Positions 53,627-64,000 of a stretch of DNA of 64,000 nt are shown piece by piece. The notes under the pieces are model-generated. The model ran no database searches. It was not told the DNA's origin and worked only from the letters and a program-made list of their open reading frames with translations. Origin of the DNA: Halichoerus grypus (lineage: Eukaryota > Chordata > Mammalia > Carnivora > Phocidae); the NCBI RefSeq assembly GCF_964656455.1, contig NC_135719.1, positions 10,767,163 to 10,831,162 on the forward strand, written 5' to 3'. The position numbers and the translations under genes are program-made. Within the stretch, counting starts at the first letter, position 1. The number at the start of each line of letters is the position of its first letter.

Positions 53627-53834
53627 TTCTTTCTTTTTTTTTTTTCTTTTTAAGATTTTCTTCCTTTATTTGACAGAGCAAGAGAGCACAAGCAGGGGGA
53701 GCCACAGACAGAGAGGGAGAAGCAGGCTCCCGGCTGAGCAGGGATCCCGATGCGGGGCTTGATCCTAGGACCCCTGGGATCGTGACCCGAGCCCAAGGCA
53801 GATGCTTAACGACTGAGCCACCCAGGCGCCCCAT
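53627..53834 (-). mobile_element. SINEC, reverse orientation
   Basis: Minus-strand head TGGGGCGCCTGGGTGGCTCA; plus-strand T-rich tail CTTTTTAAGATTTTCTTCC. The 15-base target duplication GTTTTTCAGATTTCT is perfect at 53612-53626 and 53835-53849. The A-tail is interrupted by C. Confidence 0.97.
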
Positions 53835-53967
53835 GTTTTTCAGATTTCTGAGACCTGTCAGATCTAGGAAGCCTGTCTTCTGGAGGCCATCGGTCAGATT
53901 GATCTACAAATCAATTACCTGAGGGGTTTTTCCACCAGTAAGGGATAGCCTCAATTGCTGCAACCCC

Positions 53968-54210
53968 CTATATCCCATTGCTGTTTATAAAGATACGGAT
54001 TATTTCTGATTTAGGTATTTTCCAGTCTTTTAATTCTTTCTTTCCTCCATGGACTAAGTTCTCTCTTCCTTCGGTGAGAATGGCACCGTGCATAGGTTTC
54101 TGGCATCCAAGGAAGAAGGTTTCTGTGACTATGTGGCCTTTGGAGTAAAGCCAGTGATCTTCCGAGTCCTTGGTTACCCAGACCACCAACTCATCTATGC
54201 CTTGGTCCAC
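53968..54210 (-). other. 80-codon open frame, unrecognised
   Basis: Compared with other short frames here this one has protein-like composition (acidic and aromatic residues mixed, for example DELVVWVTKDSEDHWLYSKG near its start) and no low-complexity run. I do not recognise the family. It may be a fragment of an old retrocopy or retroelement, or chance. There is no promoter or splice evidence. Confidence 0.25.
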
Positions 54211-54561
54211 ACACCAAAGAGGAATGAAGGATTCTGATGTGGATTTGTCTTAGAATCTGTCCTGCATTCAGGGCTCAGAGGACAGGAACGTGCGCTCACT
54301 TTCTTCCCTGCTCAGAGGGAAGTCTTTTTCTTTCTGTTCCCGCTATAAAAATTATATGTGCCTTAGAATTTTCCCGCTGGAGTTGATTTAATAATTACTC
54401 CAGGGCTTGCCTTTTGACAATTTATGCTAATGATTCTGGGTTCACAGAACAAAATAAACTCTCAGAAGTCATGAATGAATTCATACGCGAAAGCTGCTCT
54501 TTGGAACAGGAGTCTCCCCTGAGATCTTAAACTTCCCATGTATCATCATCCATGTCTGGTT

Positions 54562-54662
54562 CAGGGGTTAGCCGATCATGGCCCTTGGCCAAATGCTTTT
54601 TTTTTTCCATAAAGCTTATTTTGACTGTCTGGCCCTTCATAGGAAAACTTTGCTGACCTCTG
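54562..54662. mobile_element. Short hAT non-autonomous element (MER1-like) with target duplication
   Basis: The left end CAGGGGTTAGCCGATCATGG and right end (reverse complement) CAGAGGTCAGCAAAGTTTTC are terminal inverted repeats; CTGTCTGGCCCTTCATAGG sits inside. An 8-base near-duplication, GTCTGGTT at 54554-54561 and ATCTAGTT at 54663-54670, fits hAT insertion. At 101 bases it is much shorter than the parent, so an internal deletion occurred. Confidence 0.82.
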
Positions 54663-54960
54663 ATCTAGTTTGACACTTAGAAAAGCCACCTCTACCCCAT
54701 CTCGCACCCCGGTCTCTACCCCATCTCAGTCATTGGTACCAAAGTCAGTTTGCCTTTCTCACTGCCGCTCACCTGGACTCTGATGGTCACTCTTGACTTC
54801 AGACCTGCTATTGAACCTCCTTGAGATACAGCTGCATCGTCTGCAGAAAGGGGGATATTATACGGTTTTTAGCATTAAATGTTGCACCAAGAGAGTTTCC
54901 TTCCTTCCTTCCTCCTCTTCCCCGAAGAGTCTGACCATTTATCTGTGGGGGCGGGGAAAT

Positions 54961-55203
54961 GGCACTACAGTGTAGTAGTAAATTTGCTACTAGACAACCT
55001 GGGTTCAAATCACTGTTCTGACACTTACTTAGCTGTGTGACCTTGAGCAAGATGCTTAAGCTCATTAAAACTGCTGTAAAAACAGTGATCAGAATATTAC
55101 CTGTCTCCTAGCAGTATCGTGAGTGTTCGGTGAGTAGTGCGTGTCTGGTGTTTAGCGTCACGCCTTGTACCCAGTACCTGCTCATTAAGTGGTTGTGTCT
55201 ATT
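54961..55203 (+). repeat. MIR SINE, near full length
   Basis: GGCACTACAGTGTAGTAGTAA, AACCTGGGTTCAAATCACTG, GCTGTGTGACCTTGAGCAAG, ATATTACCTGTCTCCTAGC and AGTACCTGCTCATTAAGTGG cover MIR from end to end. Confidence 0.9.
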
Positions 55204-55564
55204 ACCTTGACGATCCTGGTGGTGGTTTGATTACTGAGGGTACAAACTGTTGGCCAGGATCTTGGCATTCAGCAGCTCTGCCCACATTTGCCAGCAAAGA
55301 AAACCTGTGTCCTCTTGGGGAAAATAAATTCAGGGTTTCACCTCCACATGTGGTGCTCTAAAGTCATTCCTAAAGGCAAGGGCAGCAGCCGAGAGGCTCT
55401 TGCCTGGAGTCCTTGCGACCCCGCGATGCTTTCGGAGCCAGCCCTCTCAGCCTTCATGGTTCACGTGGCTCTAGTTCCCTTTAACAGTTTTCAGGGGCTG
55501 GCTGGGGCCAGAGAGGATGCTCTGCTCACATGCGGCTGCCCAGGGGTGTTCATGCATTCCCTTG
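55204..55564. other. Unassigned sequence
   Basis: No named repeat. Plus frames 55137-55361 and 55288-55572 overlap. No gene is called. Confidence 0.4.
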
Positions 55565-55680
55565 TGTGTTGATTCATTCCCTCACTCAACATGTACTGTT
55601 CTGTGTGCAGAGATAGTAAGGAAGATTGATACTTAGCCCTGCCGTAAAGGGCCCATCATCTTGGGTCCCAGTTTGAGGAT
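55565..55680 (-). repeat. L2 3' end, reverse orientation
   Basis: TTGATTCATTCCCTCACTCAAC, TACTGTTCTGTGTGCAGAG and TTAGCCCTGCCGTAAAGGGCC are decayed antisense L2. Confidence 0.6.
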
Positions 55681-56519
55681 GTATGAGAGAGGCAAGAACG
55701 TGGGGGCCAGGAAATCAGGGTTTTAAAGTAATCCAAGCAAAAGGTGGTGAGTGGGTTAAGGAGTTGGAGGGGATACTAGGACTAGGCTGGGTAAGGATGA
55801 AGCTTTCGTTTGTAGGGAGTTTGCAAGCTCCTTCCTGTTTTGAGTGGGTCCTTTTTACACAGGACTCCTTGACTTGGGATCATTCTGCTGGAGGTCTAAA
55901 CCTGCCTCCCTTTGTGCTGTGGTTCCTTGCGCCCTGAGGAGGTTGTTGAACAGAGAGCAGGCCGGGTGCGCTAAGGTGCGTTTCCCCTGGTTACCCCCAC
56001 GATCCTCGGATGCACACCACCGCAAGAACAACTGTGTTTCTGGATTCAGCACATGCCGACCAAAGGCAGTGGGCTGACTTTCCCCAGATTCCGGAAAGAC
56101 CCTGCCTGGTGAATCTAGAGAAAGAGGTGCCCTCCAGTCCAGGTGACCGTAACTCAGACAGAACCCAGTTTCTGACGTGACCTTTTATGGAACAGTGGGA
56201 TGGAAGTGCCTGGCAGCTGTGCCTTTCTTTGCAAACCCTGGCCTGGGAGGGCCAGAAATAGATGGTCCCGGGACTAGTATGTGTCCAGGCAGTCCGCTGT
56301 TGAGTGGATTGCCTCCCAATAGGGAGAGTGAGCCAGCATTCTTCAGAGTGATAGGCAGCCCTGGGGGGTAGAGGCCAGGGCAGTGGCTGGGCGGGGGTGG
56401 GATAGTTTGGATGCCAGGGTTCCTGTCCCACCCACCAGGCCCTCCTTCCTCTCCTAGGTCTGTCTGCCTTCTCTCCCCGCTCTCCAAACTAAAGCTCACC
56501 TACCTCCGAACACACCACT
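55681..56519. other. Unassigned sequence
   Basis: No named repeat. Minus frames 55991-56431 (146 codons) and 56185-56499 overlap each other. No domain is recognised. Confidence 0.4.
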
Positions 56520-57095
56520 GCTCAGAAAGATCCACAGGTACCCATTCAAAGGAGAGCGTGAAGTCAGACTGTGAAGCCCTTGCAATCTGTCTGGATCTTC
56601 TCTCCTCATGCCCTCGGTGCTCCAGCAGAACCAGACTCCTCGACGTTTCCCTAGCATGCTCTCCCCACCCCCCCCACCCCACCTCGTGGCTCTTTGCTCT
56701 GGTTCCTTCCCAACCCCCCTTCTGTGGAGTGCTTCGTACCCACATTCTGTGGGTCCTTCAGTCCCCGCTCGCACGCCCCATCCTCCCTCTGTAAGGCTGT
56801 CCTAGGATTTATCATCCACACTGGGACTCTTCTTGGAACAAAATGCATAAACCAGAACTGCCTGGTCACCCTCTCCAAAAAGCTTTTGTGGAAAGGAGGG
56901 GGTCCCTCCCTTTGTAGCTCCCTCAGTTCTTTGTTGGTAAAGATGTTACAGCAGATCCCACTCTGCTGCAGAGTATGGACATCAGTGTAAATGTTGAGCT
57001 CCTGCCCCAGATTCTAAGCTGCCTCAGGACTCCTGTCCCCTGCCCAGCACCCTGCGCGACCCCTGCCTAAAGATGGTGCTCACTGATCCTTCCAG
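56520..57095 (+). repeat. L2 LINE 3' region
   Basis: AGTCAGACTGTGAAGCCCTTG, CAATCTGTCTGGATCTTCTC, CAGCAGAACCAGACTCCTCG, GTGGCTCTTTGCTCTGGTTCC, GCCCAGCACCCTGCGCGACC and AAGATGGTGCTCAC follow the sense L2 3' coding end and UTR. The open frames in this block are remnants or shadows of L2; no intact reverse transcriptase remains. Confidence 0.7.
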
Positions 57096-58320
57096 CAGTG
57101 GCCTCTTCTTGAGCGCGTTTTCATGTGCGTGCCAGGCGCCGAGCTGTGCACGCCCTGTGCGTTCCTCTGTACCCTCCCGTGCCGTTTGTTCAAGTTCACG
57201 CACATCAGTGCCGGCATGGGGCAATCACACTGCTGCAGAGCCCTTGGCACGCTGGGCGTGGACCCTGTTTCAGCTGGCAAGCCAGACTTCTGTGCCTGCA
57301 GGCAGCTGCTGGAGGAGTTCTTGCCAAATTTGTGGCAGGAACAGTTGATGGTTGCAAGCGAAGGACCACCTACAGATCCTTCCTTTAGACGGAAATGTGG
57401 AGAGTGGCCTGGTTTGGCTCATTAGATCACTTAAGCATCAGAGCAACGCCCGAGGGTGTAAGGTGACTCAGCCCGCACAGGAGTGCCGATTCAAGGAACT
57501 CTGCAGTTTGGCCTGGGCTTTGAGGAGGGCCCCTCTGAGAAACCGTTGGAGATAAGACAGCTCCACATTTTCTTTAGGAGCCCCGCGGAAGTGTCCTCTG
57601 AGCATAATCTAGGTGAGATTAATCCCACCTATAGAGCGGTGATTTTCAAACAGATTTTTTTTTTTTTTTTAAGCCAGGAATCCTTTGTTAAGTAAAATCT
57701 TGGGCAGATGTCCAAAGTGAAAAACAACAAAACAGCTGTTCTTGGTGAAGGGGGTGGTAGGGCTTCAAGTTCTGTGCACACTCCACCTGGTTCCCTCTCT
57801 GTAGAGCGGGAAAGCGGCATTTAGTAAGGAAGACCAGCGTCCTGGAACCAGAGATGTTCTGCGGTGCGTGAAGCCCCAGGTAAGCGGGGCAGGTGGACGT
57901 GTGTTGTGCCCCAGCCCCAGCTGGAGGCGTCTGATGGATGCTGGTGTATGGGGCGCTGCCAGGGCTTGCCCCAAATGGCACAGCTAGATCTCGAAAGCAT
58001 CCCTGGAGGTCTCCCAAGCCCAAGCTCTCCGTACTACACCTGCCAAGGAGAATAGGACTCCCTCCAGGTGTGGCTTATCTGTGTCAGCCCCACCCCGAGA
58101 CGCCCAGGAGCTGGAGGGTTCTGTCCCTTCGAGGAATGGCATTGCCCGTGTGGGTCCGTCAGAGCAGCTGCAAGAGACCGTCCTCATCCGAAGTGGAGTG
58201 TCCCCTCCACGTGTCCCCGACTGCCTTCCACGAGGCTGGGGATGGGGCTCGTCAGAAGTGGCAGCCACATTTTGACAAGCCACGCTGCACGAGAGGCACT
58301 TGACTTTTGGCTGCAGTGAT
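57096..58320. other. Unassigned sequence
   Basis: Several frames of 60-130 codons overlap on both strands (57073-57425, 57984-58382 minus, 57938-58303). A T run lies at 57656-57670 beside GTGATTTTCAAACAG, a possible trace of an old hAT end. No gene is called. Confidence 0.4.
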
Positions 58321-58412
58321 CCCAACACTGAGCACGCACCCTGGGCCAGCCCTGGTCCCGTGTGCCCCGCAATCCGTTTCATCTTTACAACATCCCCATT
58401 TTATTAAGGTGG
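58321..58412 (-). repeat. MIR SINE fragment, reverse orientation
   Basis: CCAACACTGAGCACGCACCC, GTTTCATCTTTACAACATCC and CCATTTTATTAAGG are the antisense MIR 3' half. Confidence 0.6.
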
Positions 58413-59809
58413 TCTTGCTTAAGAATTTTAATAACAAGGCCCAGTGCATTTCTCTGACATTTTTCTGGAAGCATGGCCCTGAGAGCCATGGGATGGGGGG
58501 CCGTTTATTTCTAGAGACTTCTTCCGTGGCTGCTTCTGTGAAGAGAGCTGGGTCTATACCCTTCATCCTCATCCTTTGTCTGGCCTAATGGGAGAGTTGC
58601 CCCAGCTGAGCCAGCACAGAAAGTTTCTTTCCAATTCCAGCTTAATCTGTAATTGACTCCCCTGGATGGATTGAGAGCTGAAACCCATCAGAAGGAAGCG
58701 TGAGGCTGAATTTCCCCTGAGTGCTCAGCACACTTTTAAAAAGTAAATTACTTATTTCCTTGAGGCAGTAAAAGCACATTTGTTGGGTTGTGGCTCGGGG
58801 AGGCTGCGGGGACTGTAACTTTGTGAAAATCACGGTTTAATATTTGTGACAAAAAGCGATAAAATAGCGGTGATGGACAGGAGCGTGGGATCAACAGGAA
58901 ATTTGCCATGGTCGCCAGAGCTGGTGGAAGGAAGCTGGAATTCATGAGCACATGTACGGATCTCTCTGATTCTGGAAGTCCTGTTACAAGATACTCACCC
59001 GGTGGTACATTCCTGCATCTTAACATCGCTGTAATTTCGGGGCTGGATGCTCCCATGGGTTGTGCCAGGGGCTTCCTCTGCGGTTGCTAAGACAGTTGCT
59101 AAGATGGGAGAGAGACCTGGGCAGGGTGGGCGGGGCTCCTGGTCACGTGGTCTCCCAGTTCAGCTGTGACCCCTCTGACCCTCTCCCAGGCAAACAGGGG
59201 TTCTGTTTATCCAGACAGGGGGTCCGGAGGGTCAGATCCGCACTCGGCTGTTCCCCCTGAAAAGAGGAGTTTGCACCTTCATTTTTACTTGCTTGCCTGG
59301 CCCAGCCACGAGCTGCGTGACTACCCAATTTGTTGACTTTTCTCAAGGGGCCAATGGTGGGAACTCCGTGCTGAGGCATAAATCCTTTTCCCAGACTATT
59401 TCTGAAGCTTCAAAGGGAGATAAAGTGACTTCTGATAACCTCCCTCTTCAGCTGTGTTTTCACAAGTAAAGAAAAAATGAAAAGTTTCTAAAGCGGATTT
59501 CCTGCAACATTCAACTGTCCTCCTTATTGGAGATTTCCAAAATAATTTTTAAAAGTCCAGAATTTCCACAGAGTGTAGATAGCTCTGTGCCTTCTCCCTG
59601 AGCAATACGACGATATATTTATGCTTGTACATCTAGATAAGGGTTTCTAAACATAAAAGGTTGCTTAAACCCCGTTAGTGAGTTTGGTAAGTAGCAATAC
59701 TTTATGTATATAAATTATATACTTGTTTTCTTTTAATATTGAAAGTAAATTATAGAGCAAGGAAAATGTACATAAAGAGAGGAGGTAAAGATGAAATAAA
59801 CAGTATTTT
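58413..59809. other. Unassigned sequence
   Basis: About 1.4 kb with no named repeat, including 58640-58920, which looks like unbroken single-copy DNA. Short frames only, no domain. Confidence 0.4.
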
Positions 59810-59826
59810 AAAATGCCATCTGGCTA

Positions 59827-60038
59827 GGGCGCCTGGGTGGCTCAGTTGGTTAAGCGACTGCCTTCGGCTCAGGTCATGATCCTGGAGTCCCGGGATCGAG
59901 TCCTGCATCGGGCTCCCTGCTCAGCGGGGAGTCTGCTTCTCCCTCTGACCCTTCCCCCCTCTCATGCTCTCTATCTCATTCTCTCTCTCAAATAAATAAA
60001 ATCTTTAAAAAAAAAAATAAAGATAAAAAAGAAAAAAA
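59827..60038 (+). mobile_element. SINEC, forward orientation, young
   Basis: Consensus-like head GGGCGCCTGGGTGGCTCAG, GACTGCCTTCGGCTCAGGTC, B-box GGGATCGAG, body and AAATAAATAAAATC tail with a long A-rich extension (60007-60040). The perfect 17-base target duplication AAAATGCCATCTGGCTA lies at 59810-59826 and 60039-60055, the longest perfect one here. Confidence 0.98.
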
Positions 60039-60344
60039 AAAATGCCATCTGGCTAACCGGATGTTTTCATACTATCTCAAGACTAAAAGATACATAGAGT
60101 CATGTTTATTGTTAATGATTTTGAGTATAAATGTGTACTTCAAATTATTTTCTCCATAATTTCACATCTTTTTGCTGAATTTTTGCCCACTGATTTTAAC
60201 CATGTAATACGGCTGATGAAAGCTTTTACTGGGGAAAGAAGAGGCCCTGCCTTTTTCTTTTCTTTTTTTTTTTGATATTTATTTTATTTACTTATGTTTG
60301 CATTATTGATGTTATCTTTAACCTATGCCTTTTTTGCAGGAATC

Positions 60345-60464
60345 TTTTTTTTTTTTTTTAAGATTTTATCTAAGTAATATCTATACCCAGCATGGGGCTT
60401 GAACCCCCGACCCTGAGATCAAGAGTTGCATGCTCCACCACCGACTGAGCCAACCAGGAGCCTC
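60345..60464 (-). mobile_element. Short older SINEC-type element, reverse orientation
   Basis: The plus strand shows AAGATTTTATCTAAGTAATA, ATGGGGCTTGAACCCCCGACC, CTGAGATCAAGAGTTGCATG and CCGACTGAGCCAACCAGGAG: a tRNA-like SINE without the CT-rich body. The duplication GGAATC(A/T)TTTTTT flanks it at 60339 and 60466. Confidence 0.85.
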
Positions 60465-60487
60465 GGGAATCATTTTTTTTTTTTTAA

Positions 60488-61180
60488 GTGAACTTTTTTT
60501 TCTTAGTTGCAGTATATCATACATAGAGGAAAGCACTCAGGTTATAAGTGTACAGCTTGATGAATTTTCACAAAATGTACGCCCCCACGTGAACACCACC
60601 TAGATCAGGAACCTGGAGCATTCCAGAAGTTTCCATCATGGCTCCCCTAGTCTCTTCCCACTTCTTTCCCAAAGTAACCACTCCCCTGATGTCTGTTACT
60701 TTGTATAACTTCCCCCTGTCTTTGAACTTTATCTAAATGGAATGCTACACACGCCTCGTGTCTGCCTTCTGTCTCTCCACGTTCTGTATGTTGAGTTCAC
60801 CTGTGTTGGGTGTGGTGCGGTTCCTTCATTGTCCTGCAGTAGGAGCACTGTGTGTGTGGCTGTTCCTCCATTTGGTTGTCCCCTCTGCTGCCGCTGGGCA
60901 TTTGCTCAGTGTCCCGGGTGGGGCTCTCGTGACCCGTGTGTCTGTGAGCATGATACCACCTGGGTTTTGGTGAAAGTGTGTACATGCTTCTGTTGGCTGT
61001 GTCTCTAGGAGTGGGTTTCTGGATCCTAATGTGCCTTCGTGTTTAGTAGATCCTGCCCAAAGGATTTCCAGAATGCTTGTACCAGTGCACATTTCCAAAT
61101 GAGCAGGGGCTGAGGAGTGTTTCTGCATCTTTACGATTGCTTGGTATTCTTGTATATTTAACTTTGGCTGTTCTGGTGGG
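60488..61180 (-). mobile_element. Old L1 (L1M) 3' end, reverse orientation
   Basis: Antisense L1M: GTACAGCTTGATGAATTTTC, CACCTAGATCAGGAACCTGG, AAATGGAATGCTACACACG, GGAGTGGGTTTCTGGATCC and ATTTCCAAATGAGCAGGGG. ORF2 is decayed. Confidence 0.8.
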
Positions 61181-61994
61181 TGCTGGCAACACAAGGCGTC
61201 CCCCCGGCCCTGTGTGTTAGAGCAGAGCACTCTACTCTGGTGGTCCTTCGGAAGTTTGAGGGGTCTGGAGGCCCACCCCCTCGAGTTCCCTCTGTCAGGG
61301 CCTGCTTATCCTGCAAAGAGTGGCTCTGAGGGGTGGCCAAGAGGTGATTCTTGGCAGAGATGGGCTGAAAGGAGCAATGAGCGCAGGAAGCTTGCACCTG
61401 GGGGCTCCTGAGTCTATATGTCCATGGAGGAGGCCTCTGAGGAGGAGGATGGAGCCCAGGATGGGAGGCGAGAGGCACCGGGATCAGGGCCCAGCTCTCC
61501 TTAGTCACTAGCTTCTAGTGCCAAAGAGGCTGAGAATTCCAAATTTGGACCCAGTCTTCCAAGTTCAGGTTCCTCTGAGGAGTGTGGGGAAAAAAGTGAA
61601 GTCAGGGGAGGTGGGTGTCAGAGCGTCTGGGGACAGAGTCTGTGTGGTGTGTGTTGGTGAGGTGGGGGCCTCTCGGCCGCTGGGTCACATCTTCCCCAGG
61701 TGTCCCGTGGGGGGCTAGGGAGGGTGATGGCGGGCACACAGCAGCCGAGCCTTGGCCAGGAGACGAGGTGCCTCTCTGTGTCCCAGAGTAAAGAGGAGAA
61801 GGAAGTGGGTGTTTATCCTGTGGATTTCCAGAGCAGTTGGAATAGGAAGCGGAGGGAGCATCGGTGGGCACTTGGCAGTGGGCTCGGCAGGGTCCTTTCC
61901 TTTCCTCCCATTCCCACCACGGCCAGCACTGCTGTGTCTTCCTAAGCATTCTTGTATATTTAACTGCCCAGAGCAGCCTGGGCCCCTAGAACTA
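61181..61994. other. Unassigned sequence
   Basis: GC-rich, with no named repeat. Frames at 61158-61508 (minus), 61602-61949 (minus) and 61700-61945 (plus) conflict. No gene is called. Confidence 0.4.
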
Positions 61995-62240
61995 GAATGT
62001 GGGCATCGGGTGAAAGTGTAATTTTCTAGTGGCCACATTAAAAGGAGTGTACATAAACAAGTGAGATTAATTTTAATGTATTTTAACCCAGTATAGCCAA
62101 AATATCATTTTAATGCGTAATCAACATAAAAAAATTGACAAGATATTTACATTCTTCTTACATTTCGTAAGTTTCAAAATCCAGTGTGTGTGTATGCGAG
62201 TGCAACGTCCTCAGGTCAGACCAGCGGCCACGTTGGCTCC
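61995..62240. mobile_element. hAT-Charlie-type DNA transposon fragment
   Basis: TGTAATTTTCTAGTGGCCACA, GAGATTAATTTTAATGTATT, TTAACCCAGTATAGCCAAAA, TGCGTAATCAACATAAAAA, CATTTCGTAAGTTTCAAAATC and CAGGTCAGACCAGCGGCCACG follow the order of a common mammalian hAT element. The terminal repeats are decayed. Related to the element at 16208-16406. Confidence 0.8.
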
Positions 62241-62559
62241 TCTGCTGGACCCTGCAGCCCTTTGGTGGGAAATGAGATTGAGTCTGGATTTGTACTACCC
62301 ATGGTTATTTGATGTGAACTGTTGCTTTTGCGTTAATTTTGTTGTTATGAAGACGTATTTGTAAAATTAGGAGGCTGGGACATATTTTTTTTTGAAGAGT
62401 TTTAGCTTGATTTTCAACATTTAACATTTAGGCGTATGGTACGTGTGTCTCTATCTGTGGTTATGCCCATAGATGCGCGGAGCGGTTAACGCAAAGAGTA
62501 GTCGGCTGGAGCGATCAGACACTGTCCAGCTCAGTATTACCCATTCCTGCACGCAGGCA

Positions 62560-62705
62560 GAAACCATTTCTTATTCATCTTTGGGGCCTCACAGCACCTG
62601 CTTCTTTGCTTTTTGCACATAGATAGGTGCTGTGTGAAGGAAGAGAATAGATCTGCCTTGTTCTCTCCATATTCCTGGAGCTCGGCATAGTAGGTGCTAA
62701 TGTAT
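62560..62705 (+). repeat. L2 3' end pieces
   Basis: GGGGCCTCACAGCACCTGC and CACATAGATAGGTGCTGTGTG, then a second CTCGGCATAGTAGGTGCTAATG, are two partial sense L2 termini close together. Confidence 0.65.
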
Positions 62706-62707
62706 TA

Positions 62708-62830
62708 ACTCATTCATTCAACAGGTGTATTGAGTGCCCGATATGTGTTGGGTGCCAGGTGCTTTTCTAGGCTCTGGGGATACAGCAGTGAACAAAGTTC
62801 CTGCTTTCTTGGAATTTGTGTCCTTGGGTC
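62708..62830 (-). repeat. L2 3' end, reverse orientation
   Basis: ACTCATTCATTCAACAGGTG, TATTGAGTGCCCGATATGTG, GGTGCTTTTCTAGGCTCTGG and GGATACAGCAGTGAACAAAG form a well preserved antisense L2 terminus facing the sense L2 pieces. Confidence 0.9.
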
Positions 62831-63407
62831 CAGCAAGCCTCCTCGTTGTTAGTAATAATAAATAATAATACTGCATATGGCCAACATAATTCAGATGACA
62901 ATCTGACATGTGACTTACTCTCAAGCACTGAAAGAAGAAAAAAAATAGTAGTTATCCTGAGTCTGAAGCTATAATTAGTCGGCAGGCGTAATAGATATTG
63001 AAAGCACCTCATTCTGCTGGCCATATTTGGGGGATGTGGAATTTGGTGGGAAGGGATTAAGGGGATCTATTTAAGACACTTGTCGCAAATTGAGTTTGGC
63101 TCCAAAGCCCACTGCTGAGCTGCTGTCTGACCCGACCAACAGTTGTTTCTTCTTTACAGATTTGGGTTTTTCTGGGGGCTGATGGGAAGGAGATGCAAAT
63201 TGAAAAGCTGGCATGGATTGGAAGTCTGGCATCAGCTGTCAAGTAACAAGTGAAAAAATCAACCTTTAAAACTAAAGTTAGAATTAAAAAAAAAATTAAG
63301 CATGAAGTGAGCTACAGGAAAATTTTGTTTACATGGGATGCCTCAGCCTAAAGAGTCAGAAGAAAAGGGAACATAGAGATCCATTCGGAGAAATAATCAG
63401 AGGCTTC
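62831..63407. other. Unassigned sequence
   Basis: AT-rich with a TAATAATAAATAATAATA patch at 62853-62870. No named repeat and no gene. Confidence 0.4.
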
Positions 63408-63595
63408 GTGTTGGTGACTTTCAAACCGGAGCGAATTCTGAATCACCTGGGGGACTTGTTACGACACAGACTGTCGTCGTCCCTACTGCCAGAGTTTGTA
63501 ATTTCGCGGGTCTGGGGTGGGACCTGGAACTCTGCATTTCTGGCAAGTTCCCAGGTGCTACTGCTGGACCAGGAACCACACTTTGAGAACCACTG
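63408..63595 (+). mobile_element. MER5A (hAT-Charlie) DNA transposon
   Basis: GACTTTCAAACCGGAGCGAA (decayed left end), AATCACCTGGGGGACTTGTT, GGGTCTGGGGTGGGACCTGG, TGCATTTCTGGCAAGTTCCC and the intact right end CCACACTTTGAGAACCACTG reproduce MER5A end to end. The plus frame 63333-63689 merely crosses it. Confidence 0.95.
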
Positions 63596-64000
63596 GTCCT
63601 GTTTCAGTAGGTTACTGTCGTTACTGTCGTTCAGTAGGTTACACGCACCCGCTTTCTGCTTCGGTTTCACATGGGTAATGCAAGGTTGAGCCCGTGAATC
63701 CTATAAGGCAGGAAGAGCTAGGGTATCTTCTAATCCTACAGCACGAGTACAAGCGAGAGTTAGAGATGAAACACATCCGTTCTGCATATGGTTTTCAGGG
63801 CTGCCTTGGGCTTACCTGATGTCTTTGACCAGGTCACCCAGTCTCTGTGTTTTGCCGTGGGGATATTGAAATTCGGCGCTCTGTAACCCGGTCCTTCCCT
63901 GTGGGCTCATATCCTGACACCTCCCTTCTGCAGAAGCTGCCGGCACCAACGGTCACGGTTTCCCAGACCCACTGAGTTGCTCTTCGTTGCACTGTGCCCT
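63596..64000. other. Unassigned sequence at the window end
   Basis: Includes a small near-palindromic duplication TTACTGTCGTTACTGTCGTT with CAGTAGGTTA on both sides (63605-63640). 63815-63875 (CCAGGTCACCCAGTCTCTGT) may be a MIR trace. No gene is seen. Confidence 0.4.

Noticed and set aside
57645..57800. Old hAT element starting GTGATTTTCAAACAG
   Set aside because: Only one short end-like string is seen and no second terminal repeat or internal match.

Overview
This window is non-coding nuclear DNA from a carnivoran mammal, most probably an arctoid caniform (the bear, seal and mustelid side). The evidence is the repeat content. There are fifteen tRNA-Lys-derived SINEs of the carnivore SINEC type, whose 5' ends read GGGGCGCCTGGGTGGCTCAG or close variants; in most the body carries the TCGGCTCAGGTCATGATC block and the tail is AAATAAATAAAATCTT. 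There are also short 3' ends of a young carnivore L1 family. The SINE body does not look like the dog SINEC_Cf or the cat version as I remember them, which is why I lean to Arctoidea. I found no exon, processed gene copy, tRNA, rRNA or snRNA gene that I can defend. The many open reading frames of 60-275 codons look like chance frames in roughly 50% GC DNA or frames through repeats.

Layout. 1-9000: sparse DNA with a MaLR LTR, old L1 and MIR pieces, one young inverted L1 tail (3504-3917) and two SINECs. 9-16 kb: old L1 3' ends, several MIRs, and an LTR-like direct repeat (about 14.2 and 15.3 kb) cut by a young L1 tail. 16-26 kb: a hAT element, MIRs, SINECs, an LTR-like block, an L1M piece, a 160-bp higher-order minisatellite (22800-23108), a long L2, and a MER2/Tigger element carrying two SINECs in opposite orientation. 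26-36 kb: GC-richer DNA with a 22-base C run, a 950-bp antisense L1M, a hAT element split by a SINEC, and long L2/MIR pieces. 36-46 kb: two SINECs, an L2, a G/T-only degenerate repeat (39893-40262), then a CpG-rich segment (40283-41035) that overlaps the longest ORF of the window (361 codons), a second MaLR LTR, and the second young L1 tail. 46-64 kb: a Tigger fossil, MER20, MIR/L2, nested L1M and SINECs, two further hAT copies, an L1M and MER5A.

Nothing here forms an operon or pathway; the window behaves as an intron or intergenic interval. The segment most likely to carry function is 39.9-41.5 kb (G/T repeat, CpG island-like DNA, long ORF, CTCF-like site). Repeat family names come from memory of consensus sequences, not from a database search, and outer boundaries of old repeats are good to roughly 10-40 bases. 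Boundaries of young insertions are set by their target-site duplications.
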